Positions 27,127-34,746 of a stretch of DNA of 64,000 bases are shown piece by piece. The DNA is taken from NCBI RefSeq assembly GCF_901875635.1, contig NZ_CABFMN010000033.1, positions 43,210-107,209 of the forward strand, given 5' to 3'. Every line of letters begins with the position of its first letter. The stretch's first letter is position 1. The position numbers and the translations under genes were made by a program. The notes below the pieces were generated by a model. It was given only the letters and a program-made list of their open reading frames with translations. It made no database searches and was not told the DNA's origin. The stretch is from Xylophilus ampelinus (GTDB lineage Bacteria; Pseudomonadota; Gammaproteobacteria; Burkholderiales; Burkholderiaceae_C).

Positions 27127-27765
27127 TCAGGCGAAGTCCGGCTGGCGCTGCGGTCCGGCCGCCTGGAAGGCCGGCTGGGCCATCGCATGTGCGACCACGC
27201 GCGTGATGCGCGCGAAGCCGTCCGTGTCGCAGCCCATGCGGCGCGCATTGGCCACCTGCGGCACCAGGCAGCAGTCGGCCAGCGTGGGCGCATCGCCGAA
27301 GCACCAGGGACCGTGGCCATGCCGTTCGAGCAGGCGCTCGACCATGGCCAGGCCATCGGCCACCCAGTGGGCGTACCAGGCGTTCTTCTGCTCGGGCGTG
27401 ACCTTCAGCACATCCTGCAGGTAGCGCAGCACGCGCAGGTTGTTCACCGGATGGATGTCGCAGGCGATCACGTTCGACAACTCGAGCACGCGGGCGCGGG
27501 CCTGCGTCTCCAGCGGGATCAGCCGCGGCTCCGGGTGCACCTGGTCGAGCCAGTCGATGATGGCCATCGACTGGCCGAGATGGAAGCCGCCGTCGACGAT
27601 GGCGGGCACCGAGGCCGAGGCGTTGACGCCGGCCACGTAGTCCGCTGCGCGGTGCGCGCCGGCGCGGATGTCGACCGGCAGGTAGTCGTACGGCAGCCCC
27701 TTGAGCGCCAGCGCGATGCGCACCCGGTACGAGGTTGAGCTGTTGAAGAAGCTGTGGAGCTGCAT
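27127..27765 (-). CDS. nagL: Maleylpyruvate isomerase (zeta-class GST)
   Basis: Glutathione-dependent isomerase (212 aa) turning maleylpyruvate into fumarylpyruvate in the gentisate pathway. GST zeta fold: the N-terminal active-site loop reads FNSSTSYRVRIALALKG, with Thr where maleylacetoacetate isomerases have Cys in SSCSWRVRIAL. NagL-type maleylpyruvate isomerases also carry Thr there. NASASVPAI, the CDIHPVNNLRVL helix and TLADCCLVPQVANARR follow. Its ATG shares a base with the stop of the hydrolase gene (TGATG), so translation is coupled. Last gene of the gentisate operon. Confidence 0.88.
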   Translation of the reverse strand: MQLHSFFNSSTSYRVRIALALKGLPYDYLPVDIRAGAHRAADYVAGVNASASVPAIVDGGFHLGQSMAIIDWLDQVHPEPRLIPLETQARARVLELSNVIACDIHPVNNLRVLRYLQDVLKVTPEQKNAWYAHWVADGLAMVERLLERHGHGPWCFGDAPTLADCCLVPQVANARRMGCDTDGFARITRVVAHAMAQPAFQAAGPQRQPDFA

Positions 27766-28463
27766 CACACCACGCGAACCGACAGTTCGCCCAGGCGGTC
27801 GATGCCCACCGTCATGTGGTCGCCGGCCTTCACCGCGCCGACGCCTTCGGGGGTGCCGGTGAAGACCAGGTCGCCGGGCTCGAGGCGGAAGTAGCGCGAC
27901 AGGTCGGCAATGGTTTCGGCCACCGACCAGATCAGGTGCGACACGTTGCTGCGCTGGCGATCCGCACCGTTCACCGTGAGCCAGATCGCGGCGTCGGTGA
28001 AGTGGCCCACCTCGCTCGCGCGGTGCAGCGGGCCCGTGGGCGCGGAGGCATCGAAGGCCTTGCCGATCTCCCAGGGGCGGCCCATCTCGCGCATCTTCAT
28101 CTGCAGGTCGCGGCGCGTCATGTCCAGGCCCACGGCGTAGCCCCAGGCATGGTCGAGCGCCTGTTCGGCCGGGATGTCCGAGCCGGCCTTGCCGATCGCG
28201 ACGACCAGTTCAGCCTCGTAGTGGTAGTTGGCCGTCTGCGCGGGGTAGGAGAGGTCCAGCGTCTGGCCCTCGGGCACGGGCACGATCGCATCCGCCGGCT
28301 TGCAGAAGAAGAAGGGCGGCTCGCGGTCGGGGTCGAAGCCCATCTCGCGCGCATGCGCCGCGTAGTTGCGGCCGACGCAGTAGACGCGGCGCACGGCGAA
28401 GCGGTCGTCGCTGCCGGCGACCGGGACGGTGACAGGGGCGGGGGCGGGAAAAACAAGGGCCAT
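27765..28463 (-). CDS. nagK: Fumarylpyruvate hydrolase (FAH family)
   Basis: Fumarylacetoacetase-fold hydrolase (232 aa) splitting fumarylpyruvate to fumarate and pyruvate. Core motifs are VYCVGRNYAAHAREMG near residue 30, PFFFCKPADAIVPVPEG, metal-binding YHYEAELVVAIGKAG, GYAVGLDMTRRDLQMKMREMGRPWEIGKAFD and the C-terminal GDLVFTGTPEGVGAVKAGD. The ATG at 28463 (MALVFPAP) with CCAGGACA upstream was preferred to a TTG 15 bp earlier. Second gene of the gentisate operon; product follows from the flanking dioxygenase and isomerase. Confidence 0.92.
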   Translation of the reverse strand: MALVFPAPAPVTVPVAGSDDRFAVRRVYCVGRNYAAHAREMGFDPDREPPFFFCKPADAIVPVPEGQTLDLSYPAQTANYHYEAELVVAIGKAGSDIPAEQALDHAWGYAVGLDMTRRDLQMKMREMGRPWEIGKAFDASAPTGPLHRASEVGHFTDAAIWLTVNGADRQRSNVSHLIWSVAETIADLSRYFRLEPGDLVFTGTPEGVGAVKAGDHMTVGIDRLGELSVRVV

Positions 28464-28542
28464 GGGGTGTCCTGGCAATGACTGCCGATCGATGAAGAGG
28501 TGGGTTGAACGGAAATGGAGGGAGCGCGTCGCCTCGCCCCGG

Positions 28543-28602
28543 CCGTTCGGGCCGAGCTTGTCGAAGCCCTGCGCCGCGCTTCGACAAGCTCGGCGTGAAC
28601 GG
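28543..28602. repeat. Dispersed inverted repeat, family D
   Basis: GCCGAGCTTGTCGAAG (28551-28566) pairs with CTTCGACAAGCTCGGC (28579-28594); outer CCGTTC and GAACGG continue the dyad. This GAGCTTGTCGAAG palindrome is a widespread intergenic repeat in proteobacteria. It sits in the 163-bp gap between the dioxygenase and hydrolase genes of the gentisate operon. Confidence 0.85.
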
Positions 28603-28626
28603 TGGTGTGCGGACTGGCCAGGTCGA

Positions 28627-29688
28627 CTACAGCCGCTCTTCGCGCAGCAGGTTCAGCGCGGCCTGCACCGGCCTGTCCGAGTAGCTGAAGAGCACCGCGT
28701 CGTCGACCGAGGCGAGCTGCACAGGCTGCCACGAAGGCACGACGAACACGTCGCGCGGCTCGAAGCGGAACTGCTCGTCGCCGATGCGCGCCGTGCCGTG
28801 GCCTTCGACCACGCTGAAGACGGTGGCGTCGCTGGTGCGGTAGGTCTTGCCCTGGAAGCCCTTGGGCAGGAACTGCATGAAGGTCGCCATCGTGGGCATG
28901 GGCCAGCCGCCGGTGGCGGGGTTCACGTAGCGCAGCTTCACGCCGTCCCAGGCGTCGATCTCGCCGCGCTGGTACAGCGCGTCGAGCGCCTCGCGCGTGC
29001 GTGCGTAGGGGTAGCTGAAGATCGGCGAGCTGGGGTCGGTGACGCGGTGCCGTACCGGCGCCATGTTGTGGCCGAAGCGGGCCCAGCTGCTGCCTTCGGG
29101 CCGCACCACGGCCTGGGTGGACGCGCTGTGGTTCTCGGCGAAGCCGGCGTCCAGGTGCTGGATCAGCGGGATGTCCAGGCCGTCGAGCCACACCACAGGC
29201 TCGCCGCCTTCTTCCACCGTGGCATTACCGTGGTCGTGCCAGTTCCACGAGGGCGTGATGATGAAGTCGCCCGGATGCATGGTCGTGCGTTCGCCGTTCA
29301 CCGCCGTCCACGCGCCCTGGCCTTCGACGATGAAGCGCAGCGCCGACTGCGTGTGGCGGTGGCTGGGCGCGATCTCGCCCGGCAGGATGAGTTGCAGGCC
29401 GGCATAGAGGGTGGAGGTGATGCTCGAGCTGCCGGGCAGGCCCGGGTTCTCGAGGATCAGCACGCGGCGCACCGCTTCCTCTGCGCTGATGACCTGGCCC
29501 GCCTGCATCACCAGCGGGCGCACGTCGTTCCACTTCCACAGGGCCGCGACGGCCTTGGGGCGCGGATGGGGTGGCACCAGCGCGTGCAGCGACTCCCACA
29601 GCGGCGCCATGTTCTGGCGGCCGATGCGTTCGTAATACGCAGTGCGGCCGTCGCTGGTGGCAGGGGCGATCTTGGGAAGGGCTGACAT
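28627..29688 (-). CDS. nagI: Gentisate 1,2-dioxygenase
   Basis: Fe(II) bicupin ring-cleavage dioxygenase (353 aa, family length) converting gentisate to maleylpyruvate. First cupin: [54 protein letters not shown], with metal-ligand His residues in HRH and in WHDHG. Second cupin around [42 protein letters not shown]. The start is the ATG giving [14 protein letters not shown], preceded by CGGAGACA; longer frames upstream are antisense to the LysR gene. First gene of the operon, divergent from the LysR gene. Confidence 0.93.
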   Translation of the reverse strand: MSALPKIAPATSDGRTAYYERIGRQNMAPLWESLHALVPPHPRPKAVAALWKWNDVRPLVMQAGQVISAEEAVRRVLILENPGLPGSSSITSTLYAGLQLILPGEIAPSHRHTQSALRFIVEGQGAWTAVNGERTTMHPGDFIITPSWNWHDHGNATVEEGGEPVVWLDGLDIPLIQHLDAGFAENHSASTQAVVRPEGSSWARFGHNMAPVRHRVTDPSSPIFSYPYARTREALDALYQRGEIDAWDGVKLRYVNPATGGWPMPTMATFMQFLPKGFQGKTYRTSDATVFSVVEGHGTARIGDEQFRFEPRDVFVVPSWQPVQLASVDDAVLFSYSDRPVQAALNLLREERL

Positions 29689-29786
29689 GCGGTGTCTCCG
29701 AAAGGCGTTTGGCGGGCCGAGCCGACCCTTGCGTTGCATTATTCGGCGCGAGCCATGGTTCGTAAAATCACCAATCGTTCTCATCC

Positions 29787-29802
29787 ATACGCCAAATCGT
29801 AT
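29787..29802. promoter_or_regulatory. Candidate LysR-type binding site
   Basis: ATACG-CCAAAT-CGTAT, a perfect 5-bp inverted repeat with a 6-nt spacer, contains the T-N12-A spacing close to the LysR T-N11-A box. It lies 18 bp before the LysR GTG start and about 100 bp before the gentisate dioxygenase start, in AT-richer sequence. Confidence 0.5.
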
Positions 29803-29820
29803 TGCTTTAAGGGTTAACCC

Positions 29821-30762
29821 GTGGATTGGACCCAGCGCCTGCGTTTGCGGCATCTGCAGTTGCTCCTGAGCCTCGCGCGCACCGGCAACATGAGCCAGTC
29901 GGCGCAGGAACTGCACACCACGCAGCCCGGTTTGTCGAAGTGGCTCCGGGAGCTCGAGGACGACATCGGCCTGCCGCTCTTCGAGCGCCATGCGCGCGGA
30001 CTGCACCCCACCGCGCACGGCGAGGCGCTCATCGCGCATGCCCGCCGCATCGAGGCCCAGCTCGACACCGCGCGCGACGACATGGCGGCGCTGCGCGCGG
30101 GCGGCAGCGGTCTCGTGGTGGTCGGTACCTCGGGCGCCTCCGCCTCCGACACCGTCCCCCTGGCCACGCTCAAGCTGCTGCAGCAGATGCCGCGCGCGCA
30201 ACTGCGGCTGGTCGAAAGCACGATGGACCTGCTGATGGACCGGCTCGCACACGGCGAGCTCGACATCGTCGTCGGCCGCACGACGGCCGGCCACCACCAC
30301 GAGCAAATGCGCGCCGAGATGCTCTACATGGAGCCGCTGCACTTCGTCGCACGGCCGCAGCATCCGCTGTTCAAGCGCCCGGCGCTGGCGTGGCGCGACC
30401 TCATGGATTACCGCTGGGTCGTGTGGCCGCGCGGCACGCCGATCCGCGACGCGCTGGAGGCGGCCCTGGCCGAGGCCGGCCAGCAGCTCCCGCGCGACCA
30501 CGTCGAGTCGAACTCGGTGGCCGTGAACCTCACCCTCATCAACAGCAGTCCCATGATCGGCATCGCCTCGCACCGCACGGCGCAGCGCTTCGCGCGCCTT
30601 GGCGCGATGCGCATCCTGCCGCTGCGGCTGGCGGGCTTCGGGTCGGTGTCGATGTACTGGAACGCGGCGGGTGCGAACCGTGCCGCGGTGGCCGCAATGC
30701 TCGACTGCCTGCGAACGGCCGACAGCGAGGCCGATGCCGGCGTGGCCGGCGAGGGGATGTGA
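29821..30762 (+). CDS. LysR-family regulator of the gentisate operon
   Basis: 313-aa LysR protein starting at GTG. HTH at residues 8-65 ([59 protein letters not shown]), followed by the substrate-binding domain ([61 protein letters not shown]). Divergent from the dioxygenase gene, the usual arrangement for LysR activators of gentisate or salicylate genes, so gentisate or its precursor is the likely inducer. It reads convergently toward the TAXI gene with an 18-bp gap. Confidence 0.9.
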   Translation: MDWTQRLRLRHLQLLLSLARTGNMSQSAQELHTTQPGLSKWLRELEDDIGLPLFERHARGLHPTAHGEALIAHARRIEAQLDTARDDMAALRAGGSGLVVVGTSGASASDTVPLATLKLLQQMPRAQLRLVESTMDLLMDRLAHGELDIVVGRTTAGHHHEQMRAEMLYMEPLHFVARPQHPLFKRPALAWRDLMDYRWVVWPRGTPIRDALEAALAEAGQQLPRDHVESNSVAVNLTLINSSPMIGIASHRTAQRFARLGAMRILPLRLAGFGSVSMYWNAAGANRAAVAAMLDCLRTADSEADAGVAGEGM

Positions 30763-30780
30763 GCGGCGCCTCCTGACCGC

Positions 30781-31866
30781 TCAGCGCCGGCAGATGCCCA
30801 GCACCCGCTCCTGCTCGGTGCAGGCGCGCAGGCTCGGCGCAGCCGCGGCGGGCAATGCGGACGACGACTGCGCCCGCGCGCTGCGCTCGGCGATGCAGGC
30901 GCGCAACTGCCGTTCCACCGGCGGGTAATAGACCCAGCCGCGCTGCAGCGCCGGAAGCTCGAGCTTGACCTGCTTCCACTTCGGGTGCCCCTCGGCCTGC
31001 AAACGGTCGAAGTTGGCGCACAGCGAGTCCGCGAAGCGCCGCAGGCTGCCCACGGTGGACTGCAGGGCGTAGTCGTAGGAGACAAGGTAGGCCTTCACCG
31101 TGAGCGTGGGAATGTCACTGGCGAGCCATGACGGGTAGCTCGACGCGCGCAGCGTGCCGGGGAAGTAGGTCCGCTTGGCACGTGCGGCTTCAGGTGCGCT
31201 CTCGTCGAGCCGCAGGATCTTGATGTAGTTGCGCGCCTCGGGCTTCATGTCCGCGAAGAGCTTGGCCGGCTGGCCGGCAACGATGATCGCGACGTCGATG
31301 CTCTTGTCCACGGTGAGCTTGGCCAGGGCCTCCTCGTTGCTGAGGTAGTGGGCATTCGAAGGCGCCAGCGGTTCGCCGAACATGAGCTGGTAGAGGGTGC
31401 GCGCACTCAGCGCCGTGCCGCTGCCCAGCGGCCCGACGCCCAGCGCCTTGCCCTTGATCTGGTGGATGGACTCGAGCGGCGAATCGGCGCGAGCGACGAA
31501 GTAGATCTCCTCGTCGTACAGCGGCAGTAGCAGGCGCAGCGGCCGGATGATGTTGGCCGCGTCGGCGTTGCCGGCCTTGGCTTCGTCCAGGAAGGCCTGG
31601 TAGACGTCGGACTGCACCAGCGCGAGCTTGACACCCGGCTCGAAGCGCATGCGGTTCACGTTCTCGGCCGAGCCCTTGGACTCCAGCACCTCCAGATCGA
31701 AGCCGGCCGGCTCCGCCACGTAGCGCGCGAGGTCGCGGCCGATCTGGATGTACGTGCCGGTCTTGGACGCCGTCACGATCTTGTACTGCGCCCGGGTGGG
31801 CGCGGCGACCGCCAGCGTCGTGGCCGCGAACAGGAGCAGGGCGGCGAGGAAGAAGTCGGTTCGCAT
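30781..31866 (-). CDS. TAXI-family periplasmic solute-binding protein
   Basis: TRAP-associated extracytoplasmic immunogenic (TAXI) receptor (361 aa), signal peptide to about TLAVAAPTRA. Family motifs: YKIVTASKTGTYIQIGRDLARYVAEPAGFDLEVLESKGSAENVNRM near 27, LALVQSDVYQAFLDEAK, YFVARADSPLESIHQIKGKALGVGPLGSGTALSARTLY and VDVAIIVAGQP-like DKSIDVAIIVAGQP. No TRAP membrane subunit is nearby. A C-terminal tail after residue ~330 ends ACTEQERVLGICRR, with Cys-x9-Cys near the end, a pattern also seen in the upstream gene's product. AGGAGA precedes the ATG. Third gene of a three-gene set. Confidence 0.87.
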   Translation of the reverse strand: MRTDFFLAALLLFAATTLAVAAPTRAQYKIVTASKTGTYIQIGRDLARYVAEPAGFDLEVLESKGSAENVNRMRFEPGVKLALVQSDVYQAFLDEAKAGNADAANIIRPLRLLLPLYDEEIYFVARADSPLESIHQIKGKALGVGPLGSGTALSARTLYQLMFGEPLAPSNAHYLSNEEALAKLTVDKSIDVAIIVAGQPAKLFADMKPEARNYIKILRLDESAPEAARAKRTYFPGTLRASSYPSWLASDIPTLTVKAYLVSYDYALQSTVGSLRRFADSLCANFDRLQAEGHPKWKQVKLELPALQRGWVYYPPVERQLRACIAERSARAQSSSALPAAAAPSLRACTEQERVLGICRR

Positions 31867-31888
31867 GGGGTGTCTCCTGTTCTCTCGT

Positions 31889-32620
31889 TCAGCGGCCCGC
31901 GGGCGTGCACAGCGACAGCGCTGCCAAGGCGCCGGGGCAGGCGGCGGGCGCCGTTGCCGGCGAGCCTGCGAAGGCTTCGGCACCCGGCGGCGGCTCAGGT
32001 GCGGTGGCGGGGATCGAGGCCGGAGCGGGCGGTGCAGGCGCTTCGGCGGGCGGCGATGGATTCGCTGCCGCGGCCGGTGGTGCCGGCTCGGCGGACGAGG
32101 ACGGCGGTGGCGTGCGCACCCGTGCGGGCGTGAGCGGAACCAGCGGCGCAGGGGATGCCACCGCAGGTGGCGATGCGGGCGGTGCAGGTGAAGATTGCGG
32201 CGACGGCGCCCGGGTGCCGGATGCCTGCGTCGGCCGGGTCGGCCCTTGCGCCGCAGCGGGCTCGGCCGGGGCGTCGACCCAGGCGAGATAGACGATGACC
32301 GCGGCGAGCGATGCGACCAGCGCCGTGAGGGCGATCACCAGCCGGCGTGCCGGCGCCTGCGGATCGCCAGGCTGTGAAACGGATGCGGGCGTGCCTGGGG
32401 CGCTGGCATCCGCCGTGGGCGATGAGGGCGACACGAGGGCCGGCATCGGCACCGCGGCGGATGGCGCCAGCGCGCGCCCTGCCGGTGCCAGCGACGACTC
32501 CCCCGGCGTGCCGCAGTAGGGACAGAACGCGACCGGCCCCTGCAGCACGTGCAGGCAGTGGCCGCACGCCCGCGTCAACGGCCGGTGTGCGGGCTCGAGG
32601 TCCAGCGGCAGCGCGGCCAT
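31889..32620 (-). CDS. Zinc-ribbon membrane protein with Pro/Ala-rich periplasmic tail
   Basis: 243 aa. A zinc ribbon near the N-terminus (ACGHCLHVLQGPVAFCPYCGTPG; two CxxC knuckles at about residues 19-22 and 33-36). Then a low-complexity linker, one membrane helix around residues 94-117 (LVIALTALVASLAAVIVYLAW), and a ~125-residue Pro/Ala/Ser-rich outer segment that ends ACPGALAALSLCTPAGR. The ending shares Cys-x9-Cys with the TAXI protein encoded next. Topology would put the ribbon in the cytoplasm. Starts 2 bp after the upstream stop. Function unknown. Confidence 0.75.
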   Translation of the reverse strand: MAALPLDLEPAHRPLTRACGHCLHVLQGPVAFCPYCGTPGESSLAPAGRALAPSAAVPMPALVSPSSPTADASAPGTPASVSQPGDPQAPARRLVIALTALVASLAAVIVYLAWVDAPAEPAAAQGPTRPTQASGTRAPSPQSSPAPPASPPAVASPAPLVPLTPARVRTPPPSSSAEPAPPAAAANPSPPAEAPAPPAPASIPATAPEPPPGAEAFAGSPATAPAACPGALAALSLCTPAGR

Positions 32621-32622
32621 GG

Positions 32623-34083
32623 CTAGGTGGTGCACTGCCAGCCTGGCAGCACGGGGAGTTCGGGATGGTGGAGGTACAGGCGCCCTGCATAGAGGAAGGC
32701 TTGCGTCGTCCAGGGGCGGGTCAGGCGCGCTGCGAAGAAGGCCACGGTGTCTTCCCCGGCCAGCTCGAACGTCGTCAGGTAGCTTTCCTTCGTCCCGAAG
32801 CCGCTGCTCACGCGCCGCGCATTGTCCAGGCGCGCACGCAGGGCTGCGGAGCTGGTGGTCGAGGCCAGCAGGGTCGTGCTGCGTTCCCTGGCCGCGTGGC
32901 TGTCGTCGTCGTCCTCGTCGGTCGGGTCGTCGGCCGGATCCCGCAGGACCGGATCTCGCAGGGCCGGGTCAGCGGCACCCAGTTGGACCGACACGACCCG
33001 CCCGCCCTGCGCGTCGCGCAGGAAGCAGGACTGCCAGAGATGGCCGGCTGCCAGCCTCGGGCTGCCGAGGTCGAAGCGCGGCGACACGCCCGCGGGCCAA
33101 GGCAGGAAGGACACCGCTCCCGCCGCACCGGCAGGCTCGGCCCGCACCAGCAACTGGCCGCGCGAGCCCATCCAGACGATGTGCTGCGGGTCCGCCACCG
33201 GCCGCAGCCAGCGGTGGGCCGCCGGGTCGAGCCCGCTCACCGGCATTCGCTCCAGGGCAAGGTCGTCAGGCCGCACCGCCTGCACGAACACCACCCCTTC
33301 GCGATCGAGCATGGGCACGTGCACCCGGCCGCGCCACAACACCGGCGCGCCGACACAGGCGGAGCCCAACGTGCGCGCCTCGCAGCGCCCGGCCAAGAGG
33401 TTGATGCCGACGACGGCCAAGCCGTCGTCGCTGGGCAGGAACAGCCGCAGCGTGCCCTGTTGCTCCAGCGCCGCGAGGGACCAGGCCTCGTCGCCGAGCG
33501 AGCTGGGGCCGAGCCGGGCGTCTCCGACGGGCGTCAGTTCGGCCCAGCGACGCGAGTGGGGCAGCCATTGGCGCAGCACCCCGCGCGCGACGTCCAGCGC
33601 AACCAGGCGCGACTCGCAGGTCGAGAACGTGGCGACGATGAAGTGGCAGGGACCTTCGCAAGGCGGGGGCAGTTCGTCGTCGGGGTTCGCCTCGGGGGTG
33701 AGGCTGCCGGGCAGCGACAGCCGTGCGGAGGTGAGGCGCAGTCCCTGCAGCCGCTGTGTGCCGTCGCGTTCGCCTCCGTAGGGAGGCAGCCAGACCTCGG
33801 TGCCCAGGTGAGGCGCGGGCGTGAGCGGGTGCCCGGTGGCGGGTGAATAGCGGAACTCGCCGGGAAAGAGCGCCAGCGGTCGGCCGGCGCAGTCCGCGGG
33901 GTCTTGGCTGAGGCGGGCGCCCACCAGGCCCGCCCAATCCAGCGGATCGGCCGCGGCGCTCGGGGTGCCGAGCTGGCGGTAGTCGAGCAGTTCGAACGCA
34001 CCCGTGGCCGGATCGCGCGACCAGAGCTGATCGCCCAAGTCCCAGGACTCGTTCTCTCGCTCCGACAGTACCGTCGTGGCCAT
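32623..34083 (-). CDS. Predicted beta-propeller-like cytoplasmic protein, unknown function
   Basis: 486 aa without signal peptide or membrane segment. Alternating short hydrophobic strands and turns, with recurring units such as LVALDVARGVLRQWLP, LAVVGINLLAGRCEARTLG, VLWRGRVHVPMLDREGVVFVQAVRP and HIVWMGSRGQLLVRAEPAG, suggest a propeller fold; this is my reading of the pattern. An acidic DPTDEDDDD loop lies near residue 395. First gene of the cassette with the zinc-ribbon and TAXI genes, nearly abutting. No family I can name. Confidence 0.72.
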   Translation of the reverse strand: MATTVLSERENESWDLGDQLWSRDPATGAFELLDYRQLGTPSAAADPLDWAGLVGARLSQDPADCAGRPLALFPGEFRYSPATGHPLTPAPHLGTEVWLPPYGGERDGTQRLQGLRLTSARLSLPGSLTPEANPDDELPPPCEGPCHFIVATFSTCESRLVALDVARGVLRQWLPHSRRWAELTPVGDARLGPSSLGDEAWSLAALEQQGTLRLFLPSDDGLAVVGINLLAGRCEARTLGSACVGAPVLWRGRVHVPMLDREGVVFVQAVRPDDLALERMPVSGLDPAAHRWLRPVADPQHIVWMGSRGQLLVRAEPAGAAGAVSFLPWPAGVSPRFDLGSPRLAAGHLWQSCFLRDAQGGRVVSVQLGAADPALRDPVLRDPADDPTDEDDDDSHAARERSTTLLASTTSSAALRARLDNARRVSSGFGTKESYLTTFELAGEDTVAFFAARLTRPWTTQAFLYAGRLYLHHPELPVLPGWQCTT

Positions 34084-34121
34084 CGGACCAGTCTAATACG
34101 TTCGTTTTCAATGCGGGTGCA

Positions 34122-34146
34122 CAAAAAAGGCGAGGCACCCGCCTCG
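34122..34146 (-). terminator. Rho-independent terminator after the MarR gene at 34197
   Basis: Read on the minus strand: CGAGGC-GGGT-GCCTCG stem-loop, then CC and a run of six T. It ends the 41079-to-34197 operon and lies before the propeller-like gene. Confidence 0.7.
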
Positions 34147-34196
34147 TTGCGTTGCCGGCACAAAGTCCGGCACGGCCCTGGCGCAGGACCCCGCCG

Positions 34197-34685
34197 CTAG
34201 AGGTAGATCTTCTGCAACAGGCGGATCAGCGTCTCCCGCTCGCGCGCCGTCAGCTTGCTGCTCGCCTCCGCCTCGAGCTCGATCACGGCGCGCTCGGCTT
34301 CCTTGACCAGCGCTTCGCCCGCGGGCGTGAGATGCAGGCCCACCGCGCGGCCGTCGAAGGGGTGCGGCTTGCGCTCGATCAGGCCGCGGCGATCCATGGC
34401 GGCGACGATGTTGACGAAGTTGGGCGGCAGGATGTCGAGCTTGGCGCACAGCTGGCGCGAGGTGGCGCCGGGGTTGTGGGCCAGCAGCGAGAGCACCGAG
34501 AAATCCACCGGCTTGAGGCCGTAGGCGGCCATGCGCTCGGCGAACACGGCGCCGATGACGAGGAAGGCGCGCCGGGTGTTGTAGCCGACCAGGCTTTCGA
34601 GCACGTGGCTGTCGAGGCGGTCGTTGCCGGAGTCGGCGAAAGCGGGCTTGGCGCGGCTGCGGGGGCGAGGGGTCGTCGAGGCCAT
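34197..34685 (-). CDS. MarR-family regulator of the hydroxycinnamate cluster
   Basis: 162-aa MarR protein. HTH: GLKPVDFSVLSLLAHNPGATSRQLCAKLDILPPNFVNIVAAMDRRGLIERKPHPFDGRAVGLHLTPAG, typical helix-turn-helix plus wing. It is the last gene of the run from the crotonase gene. HcaR/CouR-type MarR repressors of hydroxycinnamate clusters respond to the acyl-CoA thioester; the same role is inferred here because the enzyme set matches. ATG at 34685 chosen over a TTG 9 bp upstream. Confidence 0.86.
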   Translation of the reverse strand: MASTTPRPRSRAKPAFADSGNDRLDSHVLESLVGYNTRRAFLVIGAVFAERMAAYGLKPVDFSVLSLLAHNPGATSRQLCAKLDILPPNFVNIVAAMDRRGLIERKPHPFDGRAVGLHLTPAGEALVKEAERAVIELEAEASSKLTARERETLIRLLQKIYL

Positions 34686-34746
34686 TGGCGCCAAGCCTAC
34701 CCCAGCGCGGCGCGGCCGGGCGCGGGGAACTTCCCTGTCCGCCGGC

